Source: Clostridiaceae bacterium (lineage in GTDB: Bacteria > Bacillota_I > Bacilli_A > Erysipelotrichales > Coprobacillaceae). From it: 64,000 nucleotides of DNA. The notes under the pieces are model-generated. The model was not told where the DNA came from and did not search any database. It worked only from the letters and a program-made list of their open reading frames with translations. Both the position numbers and the translations under genes were made by a program. This document shows positions 21,620 to 30,192 of this stretch, in pieces. Where the stretch lies: the NCBI GenBank assembly GCA_902363625.1, contig CABJAS010000003.1, forward strand, positions 280,996-344,995, read 5' to 3'. Every line of letters begins with the position of its first letter. Positions within the stretch are counted from its first letter, which is position 1.

Positions 21620-21788
21620 CCTCGTAAATACCGCTTTCTGTAACTTCATTATTTCATAATTTCCCTATAAATTCAAGGGATTCTCCTTATTTTACCAGCG
21701 ACACCTTCATTTTTAAAGTTGAAATCAAAATGAAGAGGATAGCCAGTATTTACAGGCATAATCTCACTTTTATGAAAAGTGAGCCTGG
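21620..21788 (-). promoter_or_regulatory. CRISPR leader 1
   Basis: About 170 AT-rich bases next to array 1, closely similar to the sequence next to arrays 2 and 3 (shared blocks include TACCGCTTTCTGTAAC, TTATTTTACCAGCGAC and CATAATCTCACTTTTAT). It holds a perfect 9-bp inverted repeat, CTCACTTTT / AAAAGTGAG, near 21763-21783. The crRNA promoter should lie here, directed to the minus strand. Confidence 0.8.
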
Positions 21789-21789
21789 T

Positions 21790-22050
21790 AAAATTACATA
21801 ATTGAATTTATTTCCCGTTTTTATAGGATATTTCTCTACTGTTTCTTGACTAAAATGATTGTTATTAAATGGTCTAAAAGATACAAACATAATTTTTGCA
21901 TCTATTTATTCCTTCTTTAATCTTCTTTTTAAGTTCCACAAGATAGATTAGAGTATTCCCTCCTCTAAAATAGAATAATAAAATGACATTTGTTTCTTAC
22001 ATATTTTAGAAACCACTTCCCCTCTGTTTGCTTAATTTATTAAAGTACAG
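21790..22050 (-). pseudogene. Decayed cas2 relic next to array 1
   Basis: The minus strand translates to KICKKQMSFYYSILEEGI, stop, SILWNLKKKIKEGINRCKNY, VCIF, which lines up with KVCKKYLSHFQYSVFRGE ... NLKRELNKVINKEEDYICII of the intact cas2 at 24215. At least five in-frame stops and no start remain. At the DNA level similarity continues on both sides, from the leader through to the cas2 5' part. It sits directly upstream of leader 1, exactly as cas2 sits upstream of leader 2, so the unit array-leader-cas2 was duplicated and this copy then decayed. Confidence 0.8.
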
Positions 22051-22087
22051 AATATCTCAATTATTAAATCAAGACATTCTATAAAAA

Positions 22088-22639
22088 TTAATAAACAGAA
22101 TTGAAAAACTTTTTAATAATTGGTGATATAGTTTCTTTCCAATTTTCATTAAGAGTCGTTGCGTCAAAATCAGTTATACCAAAAATATATAATTTATCAG
22201 TATAGGTTTGCATCATTATAGTAGCAGTTGATTGATCTTCTCCTATATAAAGAATACATTCAACTTCATAGTTAATAGTCTTAACCGTCCATTTATCAAT
22301 TAATTCAGATGATTCACTAACAGTATGCATAACACGATCTTTCTTATCGATACTTACAACATTAAATTTAGATAAAACAAAAATATTTTTAATTGATAAT
22401 AATTGGTATACATCTTTTGGGAAATATTCAACTACAATATTAGTTATGATTCCTCGTCCCTTAACATACTTTACCTTATAATCTATTTCATTATTATAAT
22501 CTGTGATTTCTTTAAGTATTTGTGACGTAGGGAAATTTGGCAAGCTATTTAATAAGTCTATTTCTTTATTTCTTCTACCGTACATATATATACCACATAT
22601 AACTAAAATAAAAACAACAATATAAATGAATTTTTTCAT
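22088..22639 (-). CDS. Membrane-anchored 183-residue protein of unknown function, copy A
   Basis: I do not recognise the family. One N-terminal membrane anchor (residues 3-20) is followed by an extracytoplasmic mixed domain of ~160 residues. A close paralogue of the same length lies at 33816; the C-terminal thirds are nearly identical (VECILYIGEDQ ... LGITDFDATTLNENWKETIS in that copy). The other copy is the downstream partner of a secreted cysteine peptidase; here no peptidase gene is present, but the sequence just upstream (22640-22685) resembles the peptidase gene's own leader. Confidence 0.75.
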   Translation of the reverse strand: MKKFIYIVVFILVICGIYMYGRRNKEIDLLNSLPNFPTSQILKEITDYNNEIDYKVKYVKGRGIITNIVVEYFPKDVYQLLSIKNIFVLSKFNVVSIDKKDRVMHTVSESSELIDKWTVKTINYEVECILYIGEDQSTATIMMQTYTDKLYIFGITDFDATTLNENWKETISPIIKKFFNSVY

Positions 22640-22666
22640 TTTATATACCTTTTACAATAAATCTTT

Positions 22667-22680
22667 ACACAATTTTGTGT
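22667..22680. promoter_or_regulatory. Inverted repeat ACACAA-TT-TTGTGT upstream of copy A
   Basis: A perfect 6-bp palindrome arm pair, 28 bases before the start of copy A. The same motif (ACACAA-TC-TTGTGT) lies at 35459, 27 bases before the cysteine peptidase start, within ~30 bases of otherwise similar sequence. It is either an operator or an mRNA hairpin. Confidence 0.5.
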
Positions 22681-22694
22681 TACTCCAAAATCCT

Positions 22695-23687
22695 TTAATG
22701 TCCAGTTCGCTTATATTTCTGCATACGGCTATTCGGACTTTCAGGTATAGTCATCTCAACTAGCCCCATTTCAATTGCTGGCAAAAGATAATTGTTACGG
22801 AATGTCGGTCGATGCTTTAATCCCAACAGATCCATTAATTCCTTAGTTGAATAAACTTGATTACCTAAACACATAAGTAATTTTTTCACTTGTTCGGTAA
22901 CTTGAACGGTAACTTGTTCGGTTTCATCAATTTCTATCAATGCATCATAAATAACAGTTAATAAAAATTCTACAAATTGTCCTGAATCTCCAAGATGGTC
23001 ACATTCTCCAAGAATCTTGTAATATTCCTGTTGGCGCTCACGAATCAGTGTTTCAATTGGCAGCCAACCAAACACAGTATTCCATTGATACAACAATAAA
23101 GTCTGCCACATTCTTCCCATTCTGCCATTTCCATCTATAAAAGGATGGATAAATTCAAATTCGTAATGAAAAACACAACTTTTAATAAGCGGATGTGCAT
23201 CAGATTCTCTTAGCCAGTTAAATAGATCACTCATAAGTTGAGGTACAAACTCTGCTGATGGCGCTACATGAACAACCTTTTTACCTGAAAACACTCCAAC
23301 TCCACCAGTCCTGTAAACACCCGGCTTATCTGTCAATTGCTTCATCAAAATATGATGTGCTTTTAATAAATCCTTTTGTGATAAAGGATTAAATTGTAAT
23401 AATATTTCATAAGCTTCAAAAGCATTTTTTACTTCACAAATTTCAGAAGGTGCCCCTAAGATACGTTTACCATTAACAATATCTGTTACTTGCTCCAAAG
23501 ATAAAGAATTATTTTCAATTGCTAATGAGGCTTGTATTGTCTTGATACGATTATCTCTTCGCAATCGGGGATTTTTGTTCATTCTATCATTAATTGTAAT
23601 TCTTGTAATCAGTTCTGTAATCTGTGATACTAAGTTGACTGTTTTATCAGTTATTGTATAAGGCGGAATATGTAAATTTTCTTTCAT
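22695..23687 (-). CDS. Fic family protein (putative AMPylator) with C-terminal winged helix
   Basis: Fic enzymes transfer AMP (or related groups) to target proteins. The catalytic motif HPFIDGNGRMGR is complete (about residues 176-187). An N-terminal SLAIEN (about 54-59) fits the S/T-x-x-x-E-G/N inhibitory helix of self-inhibited Fic proteins. The last ~70 residues look like a winged-helix DNA-binding domain (STKELMDLLGLKHRPTFRNN), as in many Fic proteins of this architecture. It lies between arrays 1 and 2 on the same strand. There is no evident antitoxin gene, in line with the built-in inhibitory helix. Confidence 0.9.
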   Translation of the reverse strand: MKENLHIPPYTITDKTVNLVSQITELITRITINDRMNKNPRLRRDNRIKTIQASLAIENNSLSLEQVTDIVNGKRILGAPSEICEVKNAFEAYEILLQFNPLSQKDLLKAHHILMKQLTDKPGVYRTGGVGVFSGKKVVHVAPSAEFVPQLMSDLFNWLRESDAHPLIKSCVFHYEFEFIHPFIDGNGRMGRMWQTLLLYQWNTVFGWLPIETLIRERQQEYYKILGECDHLGDSGQFVEFLLTVIYDALIEIDETEQVTVQVTEQVKKLLMCLGNQVYSTKELMDLLGLKHRPTFRNNYLLPAIEMGLVEMTIPESPNSRMQKYKRTGH

Positions 23688-23751
23688 CTTTAAACCTCCT
23701 TATATGCAATACCTTGTTCTTATATTTTTTTAAAATTATACCTTATTTAAA

Positions 23752-24040
23752 TAAAAAAAACATTAAATGTTGTTGTTAAACGTAGATAAGATGGAATTTC
23801 AGTTCAACAATGTACTATTTAAATACATCTTATGTTGTTGTTAAACATGCAACATTTTTAAAAGATAGTGCACATTGGCGATTTAAATACATCTTATGTT
23901 GTTATTAAACGCTATATGCAACAGCTTATGGAAGTCCGCATAATGATTTAAATACATCTTATGTTGTTATTAAACCGCCGGACAGTTATTAGGACATTAT
24001 CCGAATTAACATTTAAATACATCTTATGTTGTTATTAAAC
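23752..24040 (-). CRISPR. CRISPR array 2: 5 repeats, 4 spacers, type I-B
   Basis: Thirty-base repeats start at 23752 (degenerate in its distal half), 23817, 23881, 23946 and 24011; spacers are 34-35 bases. The repeat is that of array 1, but the three leader-proximal copies carry GTTATTAAAC instead of GTTGTTAAAC on the plus strand. The leader follows at 24041, and then cas2, so the array lies just downstream of the cas operon in the same direction. Confidence 0.95.
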
Positions 24041-24214
24041 CCTTGTAAATACCGCTTTCTGTAACTCCATTATTCCATAAATACCCTGTAAATTCAAGGA
24101 ATTCTCCTTATTTTACCAGCGACATCTTCATTTTTATAGATGAAATCAAAACGAAGAGAATAGTCCGTATTTATAAGCATAATCTCACTTTTATAAAAAA
24201 TGAACCTGGTAAAA
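24041..24214 (-). promoter_or_regulatory. CRISPR leader 2
   Basis: About 170 bases between array 2 and the cas2 stop, highly similar to leaders 1 and 3. Differences from leader 1 are scattered substitutions; the inverted repeat seen in leader 1 is imperfect here. Confidence 0.8.
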
Positions 24215-24508
24215 TCATAAGATCAAATCTTCACCAGTTTCTACTGGGCGTTTCCCTAATATTTCTTCACCAAAAACATTATTACTTATGGTCTTAATAA
24301 TACAGATGTAATCCTCTTCCTTATTTATTACTTTATTTAATTCTCTTTTTAAATTTACTAGATTAGCTGGGGTAATTTCTCCTCTAAAAACAGAGTATTG
24401 AAAATGAGATAAATATTTCTTACAGACTTTAAACACTTTCTGCACTCGTTTTTCTTTAACGTCATAAAAAACAATGGCATAATTGTAATTAATCTTCTGC
24501 TTCTTCAT
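24215..24508 (-). CDS. cas2: CRISPR-associated endonuclease Cas2
   Basis: Cas2 holds the two Cas1 dimers in the spacer integration complex. This protein has 97 residues with the first strand NYAIVFYDVKEKRVQKVF (residues 8-25), including the conserved aspartate, then FQYSVFRGEIT near 36-46. It is intact. Its ATG overlaps the end of cas1 closely (stop TAG, one base, ATG). It is last gene of the cas operon. Confidence 0.95.
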   Translation of the reverse strand: MKKQKINYNYAIVFYDVKEKRVQKVFKVCKKYLSHFQYSVFRGEITPANLVNLKRELNKVINKEEDYICIIKTISNNVFGEEILGKRPVETGEDLIL

Positions 24509-24509
24509 G

Positions 24510-25508
24510 CTACATTCCTCTTTTTAATGAAAATGGAATAAACTTCTGATCTTCTAATATGCATTTTATCAATTTATAACAGTCTAACTTGATCGCTGTT
24601 TGATAAGTAATCTTTCTTTTTAGTTTTGGATGTATGAAAGTATTTGATAAGCGTTCTTCAAAAGCTTCAATAAATATTTTTTCCCCTTCTTCATTTAAAA
24701 TACAATAATTAAGTTTCTTTTCAAAGTGTTTGTCTACCTTAATTTTTTTATTATTGATTAATTCAAAGATTGTTTTAAATACTATTACCGGTTTAAATAT
24801 TTCACTGATATCTAAACTTAAAGAAAAACGCCTTTCACTTGGTTCATGCAGAAAGCTGATACGTTGGTCTAAATGCGTTTGGTAAATGACTGATATTGTT
24901 TTTGTATAAAGCAAAGTATTTCCAAAAGAGATTAATGCATTAATAGGATTATCTGGCGGACGTTTTACTCTTTTTTGAAAAACAAATTCTTCAATTAAAA
25001 TATATTGAAACATATTATAAAATCTTTGCCACAGTTCACCTTCTAAAGCCATGATTGAGTAGATATCTTCAGTTTGCAATATTTTATTGGTAAACTCGCT
25101 TTGAATCCAATCAATAGTTTCTTTTACTTCTTTTTTACCGTGCTTATAATAATGATATAAGATTTCATAGATATTTTCGCCAATCCCATTTACAATATTT
25201 TGAGCAATTCCTATTCTTTGATTTGTATGTTTTTCAACTTGTTTAATAAGCAGTCTACCACTATTAAACTGATCTTTTGGATAAAAAGTATCACTATAAT
25301 TTCCATAATAATTAAAAAAATGAATAATGATATGGTGCGATGAAATAAAATCTAATAACTTACTATTGATTGAAACTTCATTCAAGCAATAGATTTCTTT
25401 CGTATTTTCAATGGGAATATAAATGTTTTACCGTTTTTTTCTATAACAGAGTGAGTGATCTTTCCTAGATAGTTCCCCCATACTCATAATATATCGAGTC
25501 GTTCCCAT
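24510..25508 (-). pseudogene. cas1: Cas1 integrase, interrupted by an in-frame TAA at codon 27
   Basis: Cas1 inserts new spacers. A strong ribosome site (AAGGAGGAAAGG) precedes the ATG at 25508, which opens MGTTRYIMSMGELSRKDHSL, a normal Cas1 start. After 26 codons a TAA follows (25428-25430). The same frame then continues (NIYIPIENTKEIYCLNEVSI) to the end at 24510. Read through, the product would have 332 codons, the usual length. The local bases (A-run, CGGT, A-run) suggest that an ancestral Lys-Asn-Gly-Lys-Asn was altered by two compensating one-base slips, or that a sense codon became TAA. No good internal start exists before residue 41, so a functional Cas1 is doubtful. Confidence 0.88.
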
Positions 25509-25522
25509 AAATCCTTTCCTCC

Positions 25523-26014
25523 TTATATGTAGCAATATTCATAATAAGCACATTTTTTACAGGTTGGCTGATGCAATATAGGGGGTATATCGGTAGATTT
25601 AATAAGTAATTGAATCGACATTAAAAGCTGTTCAAGCTGATTTTCTATATCCTCTGTTAGCTCTATAATCTCTGTATGACTATTTTTGTTCTTTTCAATG
25701 AATTGTATTTTCCCTTTTCTGATAATGCCCTTATCTTTAAGAACTTTCAAATAGAAGATTACTTACCAACGACACGCTTCTTCATCCGCATCACTCTTTT
25801 TTATTTCAATTAAATAGTCTTTAGTTAATTTATCTAAACGAATATTCTCAATACTTATTTCGCTGTTTAAATCATTTTCTAATTTTTCTTTATGTAAAGC
25901 TCTACCTATCATTACATTCTGACTATTGTCTTCTAAATTGATTTTATTTCCCATTAAATAGCATTGGCGCTTACAATGAATATAGTAGTTTACTAATGTT
26001 CCTGTTATATTCAT
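25523..26014 (-). pseudogene. cas4: Cas4 nuclease, interrupted by an in-frame TAA at codon 84
   Basis: Cas4 is an iron-sulphur nuclease that trims prespacers. The first part begins NITGTLVNYYIHCKRQCYLM and runs to EIKKSDADEEACRW; the second continues VIFYLKVLKDKGIIRKGK and ends with the cysteine cluster CKKCAYYEYC. Between them is TAA (25763-25765), exactly where relatives carry a glutamine (CAA), with no change of frame. Total 163 codons, the normal Cas4 length. A TTG just after the stop could restart translation, but the product would lack the N-terminal cysteines and nuclease core. It overlaps cas3 by ATGA. Confidence 0.9.
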
Positions 26015-28500
26015 AGAAATCCCCCTCTTAATTTCTTTCTATCCAGTTTTCCGTTAACTATGTATTCATCTCCTTCTTCAATGTAATATAAGTCACCAAT
26101 GACATCAGTATAATTCGATAAATCACTCGACTTAACTGTATAAATAAAATAATTCAATTGGCTTTTCACCAAAGACAGACGAACCATTTTTTCAGGATAA
26201 TCCATCTTAGCCTTTAATAATTGACGATATTCCTTCCATAGTTCTTCACCTTGTACACTAATTCCATTTATTTGCTCAGTTGTATTTATACATACATCAC
26301 AATATAATAGCTGGTCATCAATTAATTTCATCTTGTCCGCAACATCAGCACCTTTTAATAGACGTACTTCATTATTAAAATAGGAAAGTAGTCCATTTAT
26401 TGTATTGGCATCTCTTTTTTTAATAAGATCAAATATTTGTTTGTAATAATGGTCAAAATCTTTATCAATTAAAGATTTTATATTTTCAATTTTATTCAAT
26501 GTTAATTCTATATTATTTCTGACATCACCGCGATAAATAGCCCTTGCATTTCGATAGTTAAAGAAATATGCTTTCCCCTCTTTTAAGCAAGAACGATTGA
26601 TTCTCCCCATAAACTGTTCTTCATTATCAAATAAAGAGACGTTTTTAAAACCTATATCCATATCGATATCTAATCCTGCTTCTACCACTTGTGTAGCCAC
26701 TAAAAGCAATGTTTCATCTTTATCGAGCTTTTGCTGGATAGTATTTAAAATACGTATTCTTTCTGCTTTATTATCATCACCCGTTAGTAATAAAAATTTG
26801 ATTTTTTCTTCTCTATCTAAACCTTTAGTCATTATGATCTCATAAAAATCATAAGCATCTTGTTTAGCGATAAATTCAACCATGACCTTATTATGATTAC
26901 AGTGTTCAAGTACAAAATCAGCAAGACCATCTAAGGTTAAATTCTCTATTTTGAGCAAATCATCATGAATCGTAACTCTATTTTTAAAATATGGATGCTG
27001 GTAATAGAAAGAAGGTTCTTTGACTAATGGATATACCGGTACATCAATAGCTGTTAGCCGATCAATAGGAGGCAGTGTCGCAGACATCATAATGACTTTT
27101 ATATCTAATATCTCAGAAATGGTTTGAATAAATGTCATGATATACGACCATAAGCTGTTTTTATATGTTTGAATTTCATCAAAAACAATAACACTATTGA
27201 CCAATTTATAAAAACCATATGTATTTTCTCGTCGTGGTGAAAACAGAGTATTAAACAAACTGACATGCGTTGTTAGTATAAATGGATAATTTAAGAATTG
27301 GCGGTCGAGCAATAATTCATTGAAATCTATGCCCTCATAAAGATCTTCTTTAATGGGAGTTACTGCATTAATAGCCACTATATTTTTTAGATATTTATCC
27401 TTATCTTGAAATATATTCTTCAGGGAATTGAAATTTTGTTCAATTAAGGAATTAAACGGATAAATATAGAAAATCTTACGTTTATCCTCTACTGCCATTT
27501 GTAAGCTTAAATAATAAGCTATATTACTTTTCCCACTTCCTGTTGGAGCTTCCAAATAATAAATAGAATGATTTGAATTTTTCTTATAGCAATCCGCTAC
27601 TTCCAAAAATAAGCGGCTTCGCAAATGATTGATGTTTGGAGCTTCCATAGTTTGATATTTTTCTAACGAACATGACGTTATTTTTTGATACAGCTTTGAT
27701 GCTTTATACCCCTGATATAATTCACTGGAATGATTGATTTCTTTATCTATAGAATAGTGATTAAAAAACTGATTTGCTGCATAGTGATCACATGTCAATA
27801 AAGTAGAATAAAGTAATCGACTGTATGTATAAACCACAGTATCTTGTTTAGTGTTAAAATTACGTGTTACTTTCTCATAAACACCATAAAACCATCTTTT
27901 AGTAAATGCTTTTTCTATAAACCCAGCATCATTTTCTAATGTATAAAAATCATTTCCCGCTGATAACTGAAGCACTATATTTCTTCCTATATTCTGTTCA
28001 TTAAATTCATCTAAATATTTTCCGACATCATCCAATTGAGTATGATGTCTTGATATCACATAGCTATTAATTAAACACAATGCCACTAATTTTTGATCTA
28101 ATTTAAAATCATCCTGGATTCTTCTTAGATAATAGTCTAAATAAAGAATTGCAGAAAGCAGAGAATGCTGACTTCCATAAAATTCATTCAACACTAATCC
28201 ATTCTTATTTTTCATCTTTTCTTTTTGAAATTTATAATTTATTTTTCCCATATCATGAAAAATAATGAATCCCTTAATCATTTCTTTGGAAAACTCAATT
28301 TGCTTTTTATCCATATCTGGAAAAAGAGCTGTAAATATTCGATGAAAGATTTTCTCAAGATCTCTTTCCTGATTAAGAAGATTATAATATTTTTGTACGA
28401 GGTATAGATGATCTTTCAGTAATTCTTTATTTGTATTTGTCTTATCATAGTGACAATAGATGTCCTTCTTTATTTTTGACATTAATTCTTCTATAAGCAT
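26011..28500 (-). CDS. cas3: CRISPR-associated helicase-nuclease Cas3 (HD + DExH)
   Basis: Degrades target DNA after Cascade binding. An N-terminal HD nuclease domain (HD at residues 82-83 in FHDMGK; further histidines in SQHSLL and SRHH) is followed by a superfamily 2 helicase: Walker A APTGSGKS near 310, DEIQ in the Walker B position, SATLPP, and TQVVEAGLDID plus FMGRINRS as motifs V-VI. It is 829 residues and intact. A ribosome site AGGAGG precedes the ATG at 28500. A perfect hairpin separates it from cas5 upstream. Confidence 0.96.
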   Translation of the reverse strand: MLIEELMSKIKKDIYCHYDKTNTNKELLKDHLYLVQKYYNLLNQERDLEKIFHRIFTALFPDMDKKQIEFSKEMIKGFIIFHDMGKINYKFQKEKMKNKNGLVLNEFYGSQHSLLSAILYLDYYLRRIQDDFKLDQKLVALCLINSYVISRHHTQLDDVGKYLDEFNEQNIGRNIVLQLSAGNDFYTLENDAGFIEKAFTKRWFYGVYEKVTRNFNTKQDTVVYTYSRLLYSTLLTCDHYAANQFFNHYSIDKEINHSSELYQGYKASKLYQKITSCSLEKYQTMEAPNINHLRSRLFLEVADCYKKNSNHSIYYLEAPTGSGKSNIAYYLSLQMAVEDKRKIFYIYPFNSLIEQNFNSLKNIFQDKDKYLKNIVAINAVTPIKEDLYEGIDFNELLLDRQFLNYPFILTTHVSLFNTLFSPRRENTYGFYKLVNSVIVFDEIQTYKNSLWSYIMTFIQTISEILDIKVIMMSATLPPIDRLTAIDVPVYPLVKEPSFYYQHPYFKNRVTIHDDLLKIENLTLDGLADFVLEHCNHNKVMVEFIAKQDAYDFYEIIMTKGLDREEKIKFLLLTGDDNKAERIRILNTIQQKLDKDETLLLVATQVVEAGLDIDMDIGFKNVSLFDNEEQFMGRINRSCLKEGKAYFFNYRNARAIYRGDVRNNIELTLNKIENIKSLIDKDFDHYYKQIFDLIKKRDANTINGLLSYFNNEVRLLKGADVADKMKLIDDQLLYCDVCINTTEQINGISVQGEELWKEYRQLLKAKMDYPEKMVRLSLVKSQLNYFIYTVKSSDLSNYTDVIGDLYYIEEGDEYIVNGKLDRKKLRGGFL

Positions 28501-28517
28501 CTTTCATTCCTCCTAAA

Positions 28518-28540
28518 AACTACTTCGTAATGAAGTAGTT
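28518..28540 (-). promoter_or_regulatory. Hairpin between cas5 and cas3 (possible attenuator)
   Basis: AACTACTTC and GAAGTAGTT form a perfect 9-bp stem with a 5-base loop, followed on the minus strand by TTTA and then the cas3 ribosome site. The cas5 stop codon lies in the stem. It could lower cas3 expression relative to Cascade or protect the upstream mRNA end. Confidence 0.6.
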
Positions 28541-29261
28541 AGAAAAAACTGATATTTTTGTTATCCACACAGTAAACTAGATCTGAAGTCGTTTTAAGTG
28601 CAAAATCAGTATAAATCATAGGCTCCATAATGTACTGATTGCAAAACTCATCTAATCCAATCGGTAAGAATTCTTCATATTTATAAGTTGGAAAAAGGAT
28701 TTCTTCACTTTCAATATTTAAATTCACGTCAGACTTTTTGCATAAAGAATCCACATGTGTGATATTTTCAGCTTTGATTCCATCATCAATAACCACAACA
28801 TGATTAATATCAGCATAATGATCATTAGCACCTAAATAAGGCACATAACAACACTGATCGTGAATCATTGCATCTTTTAAATTTTCAGCTTCTTCTTGAT
28901 CGATTAAGACATAAATTTCCCATTTAGGATCATGCAGCCATTGCTGTCTGACAATTAAATTGCCCCCCTGTTCCCTAGAAGCATATCCAACTGAGTTATT
29001 GAAAGTATGTATTTTCTTCATAAAGTAGCCAGTTTGAGAAGGAACAATCGCAATCTTTAATTCTTTTAAACGCTGATAAAATTCAGGATAGTTTTGTTCC
29101 TTTGTCATTTGATTATAACCGTTATAGCCTAAAATAGCTCCAAAGATTCCCAGTAAGGCAACCTTATGAATATTTCCAAAAGTAAAATAAGCATATTCAT
29201 TTACATCCGGCTTTTTAAAAAAAGCTGTTTTTCCATTTAATGTAAATTGCAAGATTTCCAT
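28539..29261 (-). CDS. cas5: Cascade subunit Cas5 (subtype I-B)
   Basis: Binds the 5' handle of the crRNA within Cascade. It is 240 residues, with the Cas5 N-terminal RAMP strand and the segment YFTFGNIHKVALLGIFGAILG (residues 21-40), typical of Cas5 in I-B systems. I take the ATG at 29261, one base after the cas7 stop, giving coupled translation. The alternative start at 29291 lies in the cas7 coding end. Confidence 0.9.
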   Translation of the reverse strand: MEILQFTLNGKTAFFKKPDVNEYAYFTFGNIHKVALLGIFGAILGYNGYNQMTKEQNYPEFYQRLKELKIAIVPSQTGYFMKKIHTFNNSVGYASREQGGNLIVRQQWLHDPKWEIYVLIDQEEAENLKDAMIHDQCCYVPYLGANDHYADINHVVVIDDGIKAENITHVDSLCKKSDVNLNIESEEILFPTYKYEEFLPIGLDEFCNQYIMEPMIYTDFALKTTSDLVYCVDNKNISFF

Positions 29262-29262
29262 C

Positions 29263-30192
29263 TTAAAGTGCCACTTTCGTATAAATATCAAAATATTGGG
29301 CGTTGCTTATATCACTTTCTATATCAAGATGTAATGAATCAAAATATATTTCTACTGATTTTATTTGATCTTTATGTGCTTCTATCAACTTTCCTAAATC
29401 CAAATGCAAAGTATCTTTGTCTCCTCCTTTTTTAAAAGAAATGAAGTTCGTTAAATTTGGCAAATATGTTTTTTCATCTGTTTCAATAAATAAAGTAAAT
29501 TCATTATCACAGCCAGCTTTTGAATTTGAAGAAAACGCACTTACTGAAGAAAGAGCCGCCTTTTTAAAGGCTTGATAATCTTGATCTTTATATCCTTCTG
29601 TAATACTTAGCTCAATATAATTACGATAAGCATTAGGATTAATTGAAAATGGATAATAATAGTGCGCTTCATCACTTAAAATCATAGACCCTATTGTTGT
29701 ATTTTGTGCTAATTCATCACTTGTTTTATCTCTGAAAGGAGAAAGAATCTGTTGATCAAAGGTTTGCGTATTTTCAAAAACATTCATTCCCTGTCCAATC
29801 TGTACTGCTCCTGTAATAGAATAATTATTTTTGGTTTCGGCAAAAGTCGCTCCAAAAGTTCTAATATCTAAAACTTTAAAAAGATTTCCTAAAACTTCTA
29901 CCGAATTTGTTTTCTCTGTTACTTCTGATTTGAAGAACTGAGTATATCTTTCTGACAGCGAACGTGGCACTAATACCATTCTTCCTTTGCTATCGGATAC
30001 TAATGTATGGGAACGTGTATAAAGTACCATTTCACCTTGTTCTTCCCAAAATTTACGCATGGTAAATTTCAAAGCCTTGTCACTGGCAAATATTTCTCCT
30101 GTCGGAGTTGTTTTAGGATAACCACTGAAATCTGCATTCCAATTTGACATTATTGCTTTAATTCCGATGATACCATAGACCTTATTCTTCAT
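29263..30192 (-). CDS. cas7: Cascade backbone subunit Cas7 (Csh2-like)
   Basis: Forms the helical backbone along the crRNA. It is 309 residues from the ATG at 30192, which has a strong AAAGGAGG site; it overlaps cas8b by 11 bases. The N-terminus (YGIIGIKAIMSNWNADFSGY, then PTGEIFASDKALKF) is typical of the I-B DevR/Csh2 group, as is RTFGATFAETKNNYSITGAV near 120. Confidence 0.93.
   Translation of the reverse strand: MKNKVYGIIGIKAIMSNWNADFSGYPKTTPTGEIFASDKALKFTMRKFWEEQGEMVLYTRSHTLVSDSKGRMVLVPRSLSERYTQFFKSEVTEKTNSVEVLGNLFKVLDIRTFGATFAETKNNYSITGAVQIGQGMNVFENTQTFDQQILSPFRDKTSDELAQNTTIGSMILSDEAHYYYPFSINPNAYRNYIELSITEGYKDQDYQAFKKAALSSVSAFSSNSKAGCDNEFTLFIETDEKTYLPNLTNFISFKKGGDKDTLHLDLGKLIEAHKDQIKSVEIYFDSLHLDIESDISNAQYFDIYTKVAL

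Noticed and set aside
24510..25385. A shorter functional Cas1 starting at an internal TTG
   Set aside because: The TTG at 25385 has no ribosome site and would remove the N-terminal beta domain; the ATG at 25508 has a strong site.
25523..26014. Frameshift or two separate small genes in place of cas4
   Set aside because: The frame is the same on both sides of the TAA and the joined translation fits Cas4 over its full length, so a nonsense change in one gene is simpler.
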